A DNA stretch of 64,000 nt, taken from contig NZ_VWNB01000003.1 in assembly GCF_013387475.1 (NCBI RefSeq), positions 124,001-188,000 of the forward strand, in the 5' to 3' direction. Origin of the DNA: Mariprofundus sp. KV (lineage in GTDB: Bacteria; Pseudomonadota; Zetaproteobacteria; Mariprofundales; Mariprofundaceae). Position 1 is the stretch's first letter. Every line of letters begins with the position of its first letter. The notes beneath the pieces are model-generated. The model was not told the origin of the DNA. It did no database searches and saw only the letters and a program-made list of their open reading frames with translations. This document shows, piece by piece, positions 16,500-25,619 of the stretch. The position numbers were made by a program, and so were the translations under genes.

Positions 16500-17738
16500 A
16501 TGAATCTCAATAAGCTTGCCTGGCGCAATATCTGGCGCAGAAAGCGGCGGACGCTGATTACCGCATTCTCAATCGGATTCGGGGTGATGCTAGCTGTCAC
16601 CTTCACAGGCTCCGGCGATTACACCTATACCAATATGATCGATACCGGTGCCAGCATGGGTATGGGCCATGTGACGGTAGAGCCGGTTGGTTATCATCTG
16701 AAACCGACACTGGATAAACGTCTTCATGGTGTAGAGATGTTGCGCGAGAAAATAGTTGCACTGGAAGGGGTATCCGACGCCACGGTTCGCATTACCGGTC
16801 AGGCGATGTTTGCCAGTGCCCGCAAAAGTGTCGGTGGTGCATTTATTGCAGTTGATCCTGCTTTTGAAAGTGAAGAAAACAATCTGTTGATCCGCTCGAT
16901 TGTCGAGGGATCGGTTTTTTCCGACAGAGCAGGGCGCGGCATTGTGATCGGTAGCAGGCTGGCCAAAAAACTGCAGGTAAAAATCGGTAAGAAGGTGGTT
17001 TATACCACGACCGATGCTGAAGGTGAGATCGTTAGCAATATTGCACGGGTAACCGGCATCTTTACCACTGGTGAGAATACGATTGACGGGATCATGGCTC
17101 TGCTACCGATCGCCAGTGTGCAGAAGACGCTCAGTTATGCCCCGGATGAAGCGACGGTGATCGCTGTGGTGATTAAAGATCAGCGCCATGCGGAAGGCAT
17201 GCGCGATAAGGTTGCTGCTCTGCCTGAGGCAGAGGCGGCGGATGTATTAACCTGGAAAGAGTCACAGCCCGACCTTGCTGCTGTGATAGCTTTTGATAAG
17301 GCTGGTAACTATATCAGCCAGCTTCTTGTCGGCCTGCTGATTGCCGTGGGTATTCTCAATACCATGCTGATGAGTGTATTGGAGCGAACCCGGGAGTTCG
17401 GTGTAATGATGGCGGTTGGCATGTCGCCGAAGGTGCTGTTTAAACTGGTGATGGTGGAGTCGTTCTGGCTCTCTATTGTCGGGCTGATACTTGGCATCAT
17501 CATTACTACCCCCTGGTACTACTTTCTCTACAACTATGGCATCGACTTCTCCGGCGCATTCGGCACTGACTTCAGCTATGGCGGTGTACTGGTTGATCCA
17601 GTGTTTAAGGCCCGATTGTTCAAAGAGAGTATGATGGCGATTCTCGGTACGCTGTTTATGCTGGCGCTGCTGGCGGGCTTGTATCCGGCCTGGCGGGCAG
17701 GGCGTGTGCCGCCTGTTGAGAGTCTGAAAACGATATGA
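16500..17738 (+). CDS. FtsX/LolC-like ABC transporter permease 2
   Basis: 412 residues with the same architecture as the preceding permease: an N-terminal basic stretch AWRNIWRRKRRTLITAFSIG, a periplasmic domain to about residue 260, then membrane segments with ERTREFGVMMAVGMSPKVL and a final RAGRVPPVESLKTI. The two permeases are clearly related but divergent, as LolC is to LolE, so a heterodimer is likely. It is followed after 30 bases by the ATPase gene. Confidence 0.85.
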   Translation: MNLNKLAWRNIWRRKRRTLITAFSIGFGVMLAVTFTGSGDYTYTNMIDTGASMGMGHVTVEPVGYHLKPTLDKRLHGVEMLREKIVALEGVSDATVRITGQAMFASARKSVGGAFIAVDPAFESEENNLLIRSIVEGSVFSDRAGRGIVIGSRLAKKLQVKIGKKVVYTTTDAEGEIVSNIARVTGIFTTGENTIDGIMALLPIASVQKTLSYAPDEATVIAVVIKDQRHAEGMRDKVAALPEAEAADVLTWKESQPDLAAVIAFDKAGNYISQLLVGLLIAVGILNTMLMSVLERTREFGVMMAVGMSPKVLFKLVMVESFWLSIVGLILGIIITTPWYYFLYNYGIDFSGAFGTDFSYGGVLVDPVFKARLFKESMMAILGTLFMLALLAGLYPAWRAGRVPPVESLKTI

Positions 17739-17750
17739 GGTCGATGCAAT

Positions 17751-17773
17751 GAACAGAGATGAGCAGAGATGAA
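17751..17773. repeat. Short tandem GARCAGAGAT units
   Basis: Two copies of a 10-mer (gaacagagat, gagcagagat) plus a partial third directly over the start of the ATPase gene. It resembles the CACAGATG-type spacer units seen between thiG and hemE. Confidence 0.35.
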
Positions 17774-18467
17774 CAAAAACGAACATATTGTCCAGATGCA
17801 GAGCGTCATTAAAACCTACCGGCAAGGTAAGGTGGATGTGCATGCCGTGAATGGTGTCTCACTGGCCATTGAGAATGGTGATTTTGCCGTGTTATGTGGC
17901 CCGTCCGGCTCCGGTAAAACCAGTATTCTCAACCTGATCGGCGGGCTTGATGTGCCAAGCTCAGGCAGGGTCTGGGTGGATGGTGTCGATCTTTCAACAC
18001 TGGATAGCACACAGCTCTCTTCTGTTCGCAAGGATCGCATCGGTTTCGTTTTTCAGGCCTACAATCTCATTCCAGTAATGACAGCCTATGAAAACGCTGA
18101 GTTTGTTCTCAACCTGCAGGGGGTGAGTGAAGCGGAATCCCGGGAACGGGTAATGGCGACACTGAAAGCGGTGGGTCTTGAAGGGCTTGAGCATCGCAGG
18201 CCGGATGAGATGAGTGGCGGGCAGCAGCAGCGCGTGGCCATTGCCCGTGCCATTGTGACAAGGCCTGCCATCGTGCTGGCAGATGAGCCGACGGCCAATG
18301 TCGATTCGCATACGGCTGAATCACTGCTTGATCTGATGCAGCAGCTGAATAGGGAGCAGGGCATCACCTTTCTCTTCTCAACTCACGATCAACATGTCAT
18401 AGATCGGGCAAGGCGCATTATCACTATCCATGATGGAAAAATTGAGTCGGATGAAATTCAAGCTTAA
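17769..18467 (+). CDS. LolD/MacB-like ABC transporter ATP-binding protein
   Basis: 232 residues. Walker A GPSGSGKTS, Q-loop VFQAYNLIPVMTAYEN, signature MSGGQQQR, Walker B VLADEPTANVDS and the H-loop FSTHDQ are intact and of LolD/MacB type. It powers the two permeases upstream. The start ATG is embedded in a GARCAGAGAT repeat and lacks a clean ribosome site. The end overlaps the outer-membrane gene that follows, tying all five genes into one operon. Confidence 0.9.
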   Translation: MNKNEHIVQMQSVIKTYRQGKVDVHAVNGVSLAIENGDFAVLCGPSGSGKTSILNLIGGLDVPSSGRVWVDGVDLSTLDSTQLSSVRKDRIGFVFQAYNLIPVMTAYENAEFVLNLQGVSEAESRERVMATLKAVGLEGLEHRRPDEMSGGQQQRVAIARAIVTRPAIVLADEPTANVDSHTAESLLDLMQQLNREQGITFLFSTHDQHVIDRARRIITIHDGKIESDEIQA

Positions 18468-19689
18468 GCAGCTGCTCAAAGCTGTATCTGTTGTGATTGT
18501 TCTGGTTGCTCTGCCGCAGTCAGCCATGGCCTTCCTGTCGTGGCAGGAAGATGACAACAGCCTGGAGGCGCGAGGGCTTCTTCGTGGCTCGGGGTTGGCG
18601 TTGAAAAATCCGGATAATCAAGTCTATTATAATAGACGATCAGTTTCGGGGCTGGCCGCTTCCGGCAGGTTGATGGTGGATGCCGGTTTTTCTAAGCATA
18701 TCAGTTTCGAGATGCATGCAGTGCAGAACTATATCCCGCTTAGCCTGCAACATGGAGGCAGTAATCTGGCTCTGCTACAGGGGGTAGAGCGCAGTGATCT
18801 TCTTGACTGGAGTTTTGATAGCAGGGCAGCGCATCTGCTGGTTGATCGGCTGAATCTGCAGTACGCATCAAACAGAGTGAACATCAAAGCGGGGCGGCAA
18901 CCGGTGAATCTGGCCACTACCTTCTATTTCACCCCTAACGACTTCTTTGCCCCCTTTGCTGCACAAACCTTTTTTCGCTCCTATAAACCCGGCGTAGATG
19001 CGCTGCGGGCAGATGTTCAACTGTCAGAGCTCTCACAGTTGTCACTGATTTCGGTGCTGGGATACCGGCTTGATAGCGGTGGCGACAATGGCTGGAGCAA
19101 CAGGGTTGATGCGGCAAGGAACTCCTATCTGGCTCGTATTTCATCACTGTTTGGTGATTTTGAACTGGCACTGCTGGCTGGTTCAGTGAAAAAAGATCGG
19201 GTGGTTGGTGGTGACCTGCAGGGTGAGTTGTTTGAGTGGTTGGGTGTCAGGGCGGAGGGACATGTAAATTTCCCTGATCAGGCAGGATTCAAACGACGCG
19301 TGGAATTTGCCCTGGGGCTGGAGCACCGTTGGGAAAACACATTGAGTCTGCGTGCTGAGCAGTTTTATCACGGTGGTGGCGCCTCAAGCAGTGCGACCTA
19401 TGCCGCAGTCTTGGCTACGCAAGGTGGCTATCTGGCGCGAAACTACAGTGCATTGGGAGCCGGTTATGAGTTTACGCCGCTGCTGAGCGGGGATCTCACC
19501 CTGATTTACAACTGGATGGATCACTCCGGGCTGGCAGCTGTTTATCTGCTCTACTCATTGAGTGATGAGTCCGAACTTGCTTTTAGTGGTGCAGTGGCAA
19601 GGGGAGCCAGGCCAGCTGGTGTACGTATCAACAGTGAGTTTGGACTCTATCCCAATTCGGTCAGTGCAGAGATTCGCAGTTACTTCTAA
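18451..19689 (+). CDS. Outer-membrane beta-barrel protein of the ABC/LolA-like operon
   Basis: About 412 residues. A basic N-terminus (MKFKLKQLLK) and hydrophobic core end in AMA, a good Sec cleavage site. The rest is strand-rich (VNIKAGRQPVNLATTFYFTP, ELALLAGSVKK, NTLSLRAEQFYHG) and finishes in a terminal Phe (SVSAEIRSYF), as in porin-like barrels. I recognise no exact family; DUF1302-like or alginate-export-like barrels are possible. Start 18451 is chosen because it gives a normal signal peptide and follows GAGTCGG; 18430 is the alternative. It overlaps the ATPase gene by 17 bases, so it probably is the outer-membrane end of that transport system. Confidence 0.7.
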   Translation: MKFKLKQLLKAVSVVIVLVALPQSAMAFLSWQEDDNSLEARGLLRGSGLALKNPDNQVYYNRRSVSGLAASGRLMVDAGFSKHISFEMHAVQNYIPLSLQHGGSNLALLQGVERSDLLDWSFDSRAAHLLVDRLNLQYASNRVNIKAGRQPVNLATTFYFTPNDFFAPFAAQTFFRSYKPGVDALRADVQLSELSQLSLISVLGYRLDSGGDNGWSNRVDAARNSYLARISSLFGDFELALLAGSVKKDRVVGGDLQGELFEWLGVRAEGHVNFPDQAGFKRRVEFALGLEHRWENTLSLRAEQFYHGGGASSSATYAAVLATQGGYLARNYSALGAGYEFTPLLSGDLTLIYNWMDHSGLAAVYLLYSLSDESELAFSGAVARGARPAGVRINSEFGLYPNSVSAEIRSYF

Positions 19690-19713
19690 CCTTGGATTGG
19701 TGTTAACAGACTC

Positions 19714-20793
19714 TTAGATGAACCTGTTCGTATTGACCTGCTCTACATGTTGTTCAAAGGATGCGTAGAGCTTCATAAAGGTGTTGAAAATATTCTCGGG
19801 CATCTCACAAACCAGTGCCCGCTGTTTTGTTTTGATCTCAGACTCAAAAGGCAGCTCAATATGAGGGTTGACCGTACCGAAAAAATCACCGCTGCAGAGT
19901 TTTATCTGTTGACCATCTGGCATATTTAACTCGGCTTCTCCGGAGAGGATAATATGGCAGACAGGTGCAGAAAGATCGCTGATGGGGATCGTTTCTCCAC
20001 TCTCATAACTATGCACAACAGACTCTTCAGCAGCCCAGATTTTATCCTCTTCCGGCAGTTGCGAGAAAGCGGGCATGGCATGGGTCATGGCGTGCACCAT
20101 ACGTGTCTGCACAGTGCGGATAAGCTGATCACCAGCCAGAGGGGAACGCTCCATCAATTGGGTGATCGACTGGCTGGAGAACTCAAGCATTCGGGTCAGG
20201 CTATTGGCTGAAATCGTTGCTGTACGGTTTAGCTTGTAGAGGCAGGCAAACTCACCGAAGAAGTCGCCGGCGTTGAGTGTGGTCAGTGTTTTTGATCTGC
20301 CATCAGCAAGCATCAGGCGAACATCCACACTGCCTTCAAGGATCAGATAGAAGGTTTCGCTGGCTTCGCCCTGAGTTACAATATCGTGACCGGCCTCAGC
20401 CTGTATCAGGGTGGCCTGCGAAATAAAATCGAGGGCCTCCTGATCTGAGAGCTGATCAATCAGGGCAAAGAGGTGACCTGATCCGGAACTGCTCTCCTGA
20501 AATCCGGCGCTGGTGATGCGTGCCATATTCGAGAGTGCTTCGATCTCTTCTGTTTTTGGGTGATCAAGTTGTTTGCATATCGCCAGAAAACCAAGGGCAA
20601 AGCCGCCTTTGCCACTGGCGAGCATGCGTCTGGCCATGCTCAGGGCAAGGTTGCGAGCCTCTTTGATACGCTCACTTCTCTGCAGCATCTGAATCAGGGG
20701 GCGCACAATATGCATATCTTCGGGGAAGACATGATGCAGCAGCAGGTAGCTGTGCAGGAGCTTTTGTTCACTCAGTGACATGGCTGCAAGCAT
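19714..20793 (-). CDS. Protein with two cyclic-nucleotide-binding-like domains
   Basis: 359 residues, no signal peptide or membrane segment. Residues 1-115 are helical. Residues 125-235 form a cyclic-nucleotide-binding domain with a near-canonical phosphate-binding cassette (GDFFGEFACLYKLNRTATI). Residues 255-345 form a second, degenerate copy (CSGDFFGTVNPHIEL) that lacks the Arg. There is no helix-turn-helix or enzyme domain, so it is a candidate second-messenger sensor acting through partners. ATG 20781 (MSLSEQ) is an alternative start. It is encoded alone, converging on the transport operon. Confidence 0.75.
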   Translation of the reverse strand: MLAAMSLSEQKLLHSYLLLHHVFPEDMHIVRPLIQMLQRSERIKEARNLALSMARRMLASGKGGFALGFLAICKQLDHPKTEEIEALSNMARITSAGFQESSSGSGHLFALIDQLSDQEALDFISQATLIQAEAGHDIVTQGEASETFYLILEGSVDVRLMLADGRSKTLTTLNAGDFFGEFACLYKLNRTATISANSLTRMLEFSSQSITQLMERSPLAGDQLIRTVQTRMVHAMTHAMPAFSQLPEEDKIWAAEESVVHSYESGETIPISDLSAPVCHIILSGEAELNMPDGQQIKLCSGDFFGTVNPHIELPFESEIKTKQRALVCEMPENIFNTFMKLYASFEQHVEQVNTNRFI

Positions 20794-20903
20794 AGCCTAT
20801 GAATCGGGATTGTCATACATTGCTTGGGTATGGTCATGGTTGTCGCTAGTCTTGGCGCAATGACAATTGACCACCCAACCTCCGGTAGGCCTCGCAGCGC
20901 TAT

Positions 20904-20932
20904 CCCGTTCGCCTCTGACGGGTGGGGTTTTT
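20904..20932 (+). terminator. Weak terminator-like hairpin upstream of pssA
   Basis: A 5-bp CCCGT/ACGGG stem (20904-20908 with 20918-20922) followed by TGGGGTTTTT. It lies in the 180-base gap before pssA, where no gene is visible. The stem is short, so a role in attenuation or termination is only possible. Confidence 0.3.
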
Positions 20933-20974
20933 GCGAGATTCCGGCCGCTCTGGTCGTTGTGATTACGAAAAAAA

Positions 20975-21793
20975 ATGAAGAGAAATATGGAGAAGCCTGT
21001 GCCTATTAAAGATGCGGTGACCCGACGCGGTGTTTATCTGCTGCCCAGTCTGTTTACTACGATGGGGCTGTTTGCCGGTTTCTATGCACTGATTGCAGCT
21101 GTTCAGGGGCGCTTTGAACTTGCCGCCTGGGCAATTCTTGCTGCTGCTGTATTTGATATGCTCGATGGCCGGGTGGCAAGGCTGTTGCATGCCGAGACCT
21201 CATTCGGTGCCGAGTATGACTCTCTCTGTGATATGCTCTCCTTTGGTGTCGCACCTGCTGTGCTGCTCTATATGTGGGCACTGCTGAATCTTGGCCCTGA
21301 TCTGCACAAGCTGGCATGGCTGGGGGGCTTCTTTTTGGTGGCCGGAGCAGCCATCCGACTGGCGCGCTTTAATGTGCAGCTGGAGCATCAGGATAAACGT
21401 TATTTTCAGGGATTGCCGACGCCGGGCGTAGCGCTACTGATCGCTACTGCGGTGCTTTACCATGTCGATGGTAGGTTCAGTCCATGGCCGTGGCTCTGGT
21501 TTTTCCTGGCACTCTCTCTGGCCTGGCTGATGGTCAGTAATGTCCGGTTTATTTCAGGTAAAGATATTGATCTGAAACAGCGCCACTCGACAGGTGTGCT
21601 GGTAGGTATGATCCTGGTTGTCGGCCTTGTTGCTATTGACCCGTATCGCGTACCGTTCGGTATCCTGTTTATCTACTGCCTGCACGGGCCAATTTTGAGT
21701 CTCTGGCAGAACCGGCGGCTTACCCAGTATCGTCAGCAGCGTAAGCTCAAGCGCAAGCAACAGGGTAGTGGCGAAGATTCTGATCAGCTTTAA
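20975..21793 (+). CDS. pssA: CDP-diacylglycerol--serine O-phosphatidyltransferase
   Basis: Makes phosphatidylserine from CDP-diacylglycerol and serine, the precursor of phosphatidylethanolamine. 272 residues with about seven to eight membrane segments. The CDP-alcohol phosphotransferase motif is complete: DMLDGRVAR, then GAEYDSLCD with its last Asp. The N-terminus TRRGVYLLPSLFTTMGLFAG is typical. ATG 20987 is preceded by AAGAGA and may be the true start. It is followed by leuA, an arrangement common in Proteobacteria near ilv genes. Confidence 0.93.
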   Translation: MKRNMEKPVPIKDAVTRRGVYLLPSLFTTMGLFAGFYALIAAVQGRFELAAWAILAAAVFDMLDGRVARLLHAETSFGAEYDSLCDMLSFGVAPAVLLYMWALLNLGPDLHKLAWLGGFFLVAGAAIRLARFNVQLEHQDKRYFQGLPTPGVALLIATAVLYHVDGRFSPWPWLWFFLALSLAWLMVSNVRFISGKDIDLKQRHSTGVLVGMILVVGLVAIDPYRVPFGILFIYCLHGPILSLWQNRRLTQYRQQRKLKRKQQGSGEDSDQL

Positions 21794-21825
21794 GGAAATT
21801 GACCCACCCGTTGCATGGTGCTTTA

Positions 21826-21909
21826 ATGCGTCACATGAACAGCCAGTTTTCCGCATTTACCACTGCAACGAAGTACCTGCTACTTCGAACGGGTCTGTGC
21901 GTCTGCTGA
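21826..21909 (+). CDS. leuL: leuA leader peptide (27 residues)
   Basis: A 27-codon reading frame lies between pssA and leuA. Three consecutive leucine codons, CTG-CTA-CTT at 21877-21885, follow a Tyr and precede an Arg; a fourth Leu comes shortly after. The leucine codons sit inside a perfect 7-bp hairpin (21869-21887, CGAAGTA/TACTTCG), and a strong terminator follows 23 bases after the stop. This is the layout of a ribosome-mediated attenuation leader sensing charged tRNA-Leu. No strong ribosome site is visible; a second in-frame ATG is at 21835. Confidence 0.7.
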   Translation: MRHMNSQFSAFTTATKYLLLRTGLCVC

Positions 21910-21931
21910 TTGGTTTCAGCTGATGATGTAC

Positions 21932-21958
21932 AGGCCGCGGATTTCCGCGGCCTTTTTT
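21932..21958 (+). terminator. leuA attenuator terminator
   Basis: A 10-bp GC-rich stem (21932-21941 with 21944-21953) followed by five more T. It sits between the leader peptide and leuA. An upstream GCTGA/TCAGC pairing (around 21905-21921) could take part in the alternative fold. Confidence 0.85.
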
Positions 21959-21997
21959 GTTGCTGCTGATTTTTTTTGGAATAGATAGGAGATAAAC

Positions 21998-23542
21998 ATG
22001 TCTGATCGCTTGTACATATTTGATACAACACTGCGTGATGGCGAGCAGTCACCGGGCTGCTCGATGAACATTGATGAGAAATTGCGTGTGGCCCATGCTC
22101 TGGCCGTGCTCGGCGTAGATATTATCGAGGCGGGTTTCCCTATCGCATCTCCCGGTGATTTTGAGGCTGTTCATCGCATCGCCAGCCAGGTGCATGGTCC
22201 GGTCATCGCCGGACTGGCAAGAGCCGCACAGGGGGATATTGCCCGTGCCGCCGAGGCGGTAAAGCCAGCTGGTGATCGAGCCCGCATTCACACCTTTATT
22301 GCCACAAGTCCGATTCACATGGAGGCCAAGCTGCGCATGACTCCGGATCAGGTGGTAGAGCGTGCAGTGGCAGCGGTCAAACAGGCGCGTTCACTGGTGC
22401 CTGAAGTGGAGTTTTCTGCTGAAGATGCAGGCCGTTCCGAGATCGATTTTCTCTGCCGTATTGTGGAGAAGGTGATTGATGCCGGGGCACGTGTAATCAA
22501 TATTCCGGATACAGTCGGTTATATGACACCGGATGAATTCGGCTATCGCATTCGCACGTTGATTGAAAATGTTCCGAACTCCGATAAGGCGATCTTTTCA
22601 GTGCATTGCCACAATGATCTCGGCCTTGCTGTGGCTAACTCGCTGGCGGCTGTAGAAAACGGTGCACGTCAGGTTGAGTGCACCATCAATGGTCTGGGTG
22701 AGCGTGCCGGCAATGCAGCTCTGGAAGAGATCGTGATGATCATGAAGACCCGTTCAGATCGATACAATATTGATCTGGGTATCGATACCACCAAGATTGT
22801 GCCTACCTCCAAGCTGGTCAGCCAGATTACCGGTATGCCGATTCAGCCGAACAAGGCGATTGTCGGTGCCAATGCTTTCGCTCATGAGTCCGGCATCCAT
22901 CAGGATGGCATGCTCAAGCATAAGAAAACCTATGAGATCATGACACCGGAATCAGTGGGTTGGAGAGCCAATCGTATGGTGCTGGGTAAACACTCCGGTC
23001 GTGCAGCCCTGAAAGCCCGTTATATTGAGCTGGGTGTAGAGCTGGATGATGAGCGTCTGATTGTGATCTTTGATCGTTTCAAGGTGTTGGCGGATAAGAA
23101 GAAGGATATCTTCGATGAAGATCTGATGTCGATTCTTTCGGATGACTCCAGTGTTGATGCTGAGCGTGTGAAGCTGATCAGCCTGCATGCGGCATCAGGC
23201 ACCAACGATGCTCCGGTGGCTGCAGTTGAACTGGAGATTGAGGGTGTTCGACACAAGGCGACGGCACACGGGGATGGTCCTGTGGATGCTGCTTTCCAGG
23301 CGATCAAATCGATGGTTGAGCCTAATGGCAGGTTGCTGCTCTATGCCGTGAACGCCATTACTGCCGGAACCGATGCACAGGGTGAGGTGACAGTGCGCTT
23401 GCAGGATGGTGAACGTATTGTGAATGGCCAGGGGTCAGATACCGACATTATTGTGGCATCTGCCAAGGCACTGATTGCCGCGCTGAACAAGCTTCCGAAC
23501 ATGCATGCCAGAGAGGTGCATGCACAGTACTCAGGCGTGTGA
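21998..23542 (+). CDS. leuA: 2-isopropylmalate synthase
   Basis: First committed step of leucine synthesis: acetyl-CoA plus 2-oxoisovalerate gives 2-isopropylmalate. 514 residues, the usual size of the LeuA1 form. The catalytic TIM barrel shows [13 protein letters not shown] and the metal-binding [15 protein letters not shown]; residues 390-505 form the regulatory LeuA dimer domain (leucine feedback). AGGAG lies 7 bases before the ATG. Regulation by leader-peptide attenuation is likely, from the structures immediately upstream. A strong terminator follows at 23631. Confidence 0.96.
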   Translation: MSDRLYIFDTTLRDGEQSPGCSMNIDEKLRVAHALAVLGVDIIEAGFPIASPGDFEAVHRIASQVHGPVIAGLARAAQGDIARAAEAVKPAGDRARIHTFIATSPIHMEAKLRMTPDQVVERAVAAVKQARSLVPEVEFSAEDAGRSEIDFLCRIVEKVIDAGARVINIPDTVGYMTPDEFGYRIRTLIENVPNSDKAIFSVHCHNDLGLAVANSLAAVENGARQVECTINGLGERAGNAALEEIVMIMKTRSDRYNIDLGIDTTKIVPTSKLVSQITGMPIQPNKAIVGANAFAHESGIHQDGMLKHKKTYEIMTPESVGWRANRMVLGKHSGRAALKARYIELGVELDDERLIVIFDRFKVLADKKKDIFDEDLMSILSDDSSVDAERVKLISLHAASGTNDAPVAAVELEIEGVRHKATAHGDGPVDAAFQAIKSMVEPNGRLLLYAVNAITAGTDAQGEVTVRLQDGERIVNGQGSDTDIIVASAKALIAALNKLPNMHAREVHAQYSGV

Positions 23543-23630
23543 CCGGAGAATCGTGAGGAGAAAGGGGTGAGGTGTAAACCTATCACTCCTTACGCTGCAT
23601 CTGCTTGATAAAAACATAGTGGAAACAAGA

Positions 23631-23658
23631 AAAGGCCGGGCATATGCCCGGCCTTTTT
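23631..23658 (+). terminator. Intrinsic terminator after leuA
   Basis: A 13-bp inverted repeat (23631-23643 with 23644-23656) rich in GC and followed by T residues. It lies 89 bases after the leuA stop. Confidence 0.88.
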
Positions 23659-23708
23659 TGCTGTTGTTGATCGTTAGTTCAAAGGATACCCACACCCAGG
23701 AGGGGTGG

Positions 23709-23752
23709 CTTTAGCGAGCTGGAGAAAACCACGTTGTCTCCAGCGACTAAAG
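23709..23752. other. Imperfect long hairpin downstream of accC
   Basis: Arms CTTTAGCGAGCTGGAGA and TCTCCAGCGACTAAAG pair with one offset. It lies between the convergent leuA and accC ends without a T-run, so it may be a processed 3' end or a repeat remnant. Confidence 0.35.
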
Positions 23753-23787
23753 GCAGAGGGCCGGAGCCCGATGCCGTATCTTACACA

Positions 23788-25137
23788 TCATAAACTCATC
23801 TGTTTCAGCCACTTCTCCAGGAAGTGAATGTTGAATTCGCCCTTCTGGAATCCGGGATTGGCAAGCAGACGCTGATGCAGCTCCTGATTGGTGGTGACGC
23901 CCAGAACAACCAGCTCATCAATCGCCCGCTGCATACGACGGATGCACTTTTCACGATCACGCGCATGGGTGATGATTTTACCGATCATAGAGTCGTAGTG
24001 CGGCGGGATTTTATAGCCTGTATAGAGGTGTGAATCGACACGTACACTGCGACCACCGGGGGCGTGATAGAGCTCCACTGTTCCCGGAGAGGGGGTGAAC
24101 TTGAACGGGTGCTCGGCATTGATGCGGCATTCGATGGCATGACCCTTGATCTTGAGGTCTTCCTGTTTGAATGCGAGTTTTTCACCATTGGCCACACGGA
24201 TCTGCCACTCGATCAGGTCAACGCCGGTAATCCATTCCGTTACCGGGTGTTCTACCTGAATGCGGGTGTTCATCTCCATGAAATAGAATGAATTATCCGC
24301 ATTCATCAGGAATTCAATGGTGCCGGCACCCACGTAATCTACTGCTTTGGCAGCAGCCAGACCTGCAGCACAGATCTTCTCACGTGTCTCCGCATCAATG
24401 GAGGGGCTTGGAGCTTCTTCCAGCACCTTCTGATTATTGCGCTGCATGGAACATTCGCGCTCGTAAAGATGTACGATGTTACCATGCGTATCGCCAAGTA
24501 CCTGCACTTCGATATGACGCGGCTCAACGAGGAACTTCTCGATAAACACGGTGTCATCACCGAATGCTGCACCGGCTTCGGCTTTGCACATGGAGAAGGC
24601 ATTGGAAAAAGAGGCCTCAGAGTGCACTACCTTCATGCCACGGCCACCGCCGCCAGCAGATGCTTTGATAATCAGCGGGAAGCCGGACTTTTTGGCAATG
24701 GCTCTGGCCTCTTCAATATCTTTTACTGCACCGTCTGAACCTGGAACCAGCGGCACACCTGCAATCTCCATCTTCTTCTTGGCAGTAACTTTGTCGCCCA
24801 TGATGCGCATCGATTCAGGTGTCGGGCCAATCCATACAAGACCGGACTCATTGACGATCTCGGCAAACTCGGCATTTTCAGCCAGAAATCCGAAGCCGGG
24901 GTGGATCGCTTGCGCATCAGTCAGCTCGGCAGCAGCCATGATGGCTGCAATATTGAGGTAGGAGAGGGAGCTTGATGCAGGGCCGATACAGACTGATTCA
25001 TCTGCCAGTCTGGCGTGCATGCAATCACGGTCTGCCTCAGAGTAGACAGCTACCGAACGAATACCCAGCTCTTTACAGGCACGGATAATGCGTACGGCAA
25101 TTTCGCCACGGTTGGCGATCAGAATTTTGTGAAACAT
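23788..25137 (-). CDS. accC: Acetyl-CoA carboxylase, biotin carboxylase subunit
   Basis: ATP-grasp enzyme that carboxylates biotin on AccB, the first step of fatty-acid synthesis. 449 residues, full length. It begins MFHKILIANRGEIAVRIIRA, has the Gly-rich ATP loop SAGGGGRGMKVV, the ERECSMQRNNQKVLEEAPSP stretch and FMEMNTRIQVEHPVTE with the catalytic Arg/Glu. GGAGGATAC precedes the ATG. It is the last gene of an operon running TPR-like protein, aroQ, accB, accC, only 11 bases after accB. Confidence 0.97.
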   Translation of the reverse strand: MFHKILIANRGEIAVRIIRACKELGIRSVAVYSEADRDCMHARLADESVCIGPASSSLSYLNIAAIMAAAELTDAQAIHPGFGFLAENAEFAEIVNESGLVWIGPTPESMRIMGDKVTAKKKMEIAGVPLVPGSDGAVKDIEEARAIAKKSGFPLIIKASAGGGGRGMKVVHSEASFSNAFSMCKAEAGAAFGDDTVFIEKFLVEPRHIEVQVLGDTHGNIVHLYERECSMQRNNQKVLEEAPSPSIDAETREKICAAGLAAAKAVDYVGAGTIEFLMNADNSFYFMEMNTRIQVEHPVTEWITGVDLIEWQIRVANGEKLAFKQEDLKIKGHAIECRINAEHPFKFTPSPGTVELYHAPGGRSVRVDSHLYTGYKIPPHYDSMIGKIITHARDREKCIRRMQRAIDELVVLGVTTNQELHQRLLANPGFQKGEFNIHFLEKWLKQMSL

Positions 25138-25148
25138 GTATCCTCCGA

Positions 25149-25601
25149 TCAGCCCAGTGGTGTGATAACGAAAATAGGCTGGCCGTATTCAACTGGCGTT
25201 GCGTTGTCTGCAAGGATGGCTTCAACAACACCGTCATACTCAGACTCGATCTCATTCATCATCTTCATCGCTTCAATGATGCAGAGGGTATCACCCTTTT
25301 TAACTTTCTGGCCGACGGCAACGAAGGTGTCCGCATCAGGGCTTGGTGATGAGTAGAAGGTGCCTACCATTGGTGATTTGACCTGATTGGCCGTACTCTC
25401 AGCAGGGGTCTCTGCTACAGCGGCAGGGGCAGCAGCTGCAGGTGCGGCGACAGGTGCTGGCGCAGCAGCGTAAACAGGGGCAGCCGCCACAGGTGAGCCA
25501 CGCGAGATGCGTACAGTTTCAGCACCTTCGGTGACTTCAATCTCTGTGACATCTGTGCTCTGAATCAGTTTTATAAGTTTGCGAATCTGGGAAATGTCCA
25601 A
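25149..25601 (-). CDS. accB: Biotin carboxyl carrier protein of acetyl-CoA carboxylase
   Basis: 150 residues. The N-terminal domain ([20 protein letters not shown]) is joined through an Ala/Pro-rich linker (residues about 38-70) to the biotinyl domain, with the target Lys113 in EAMKMMNEI. The start codon is TTG at 25601, well placed 8 bases after AAGGAG. Its neighbours accC and aroQ form a usual proteobacterial operon. Confidence 0.96.
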   Translation of the reverse strand: MDISQIRKLIKLIQSTDVTEIEVTEGAETVRISRGSPVAAAPVYAAAPAPVAAPAAAAPAAVAETPAESTANQVKSPMVGTFYSSPSPDADTFVAVGQKVKKGDTLCIIEAMKMMNEIESEYDGVVEAILADNATPVEYGQPIFVITPLG

Positions 25602-25619
25602 GTTAATCTCCTTGTTTTA

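Noticed and set aside
22049-22318. Antisense frames inside leuA, accC, icd and other long genes
   Set aside because: They lie opposite strongly conserved coding sequence, lack ribosome sites and match nothing; they arise from codon bias.
25377-25500. Ala/Pro-rich repeat in accB as a tandem DNA repeat
   Set aside because: This is the normal flexible linker of biotin carboxyl carrier proteins, and the DNA units are not regular.
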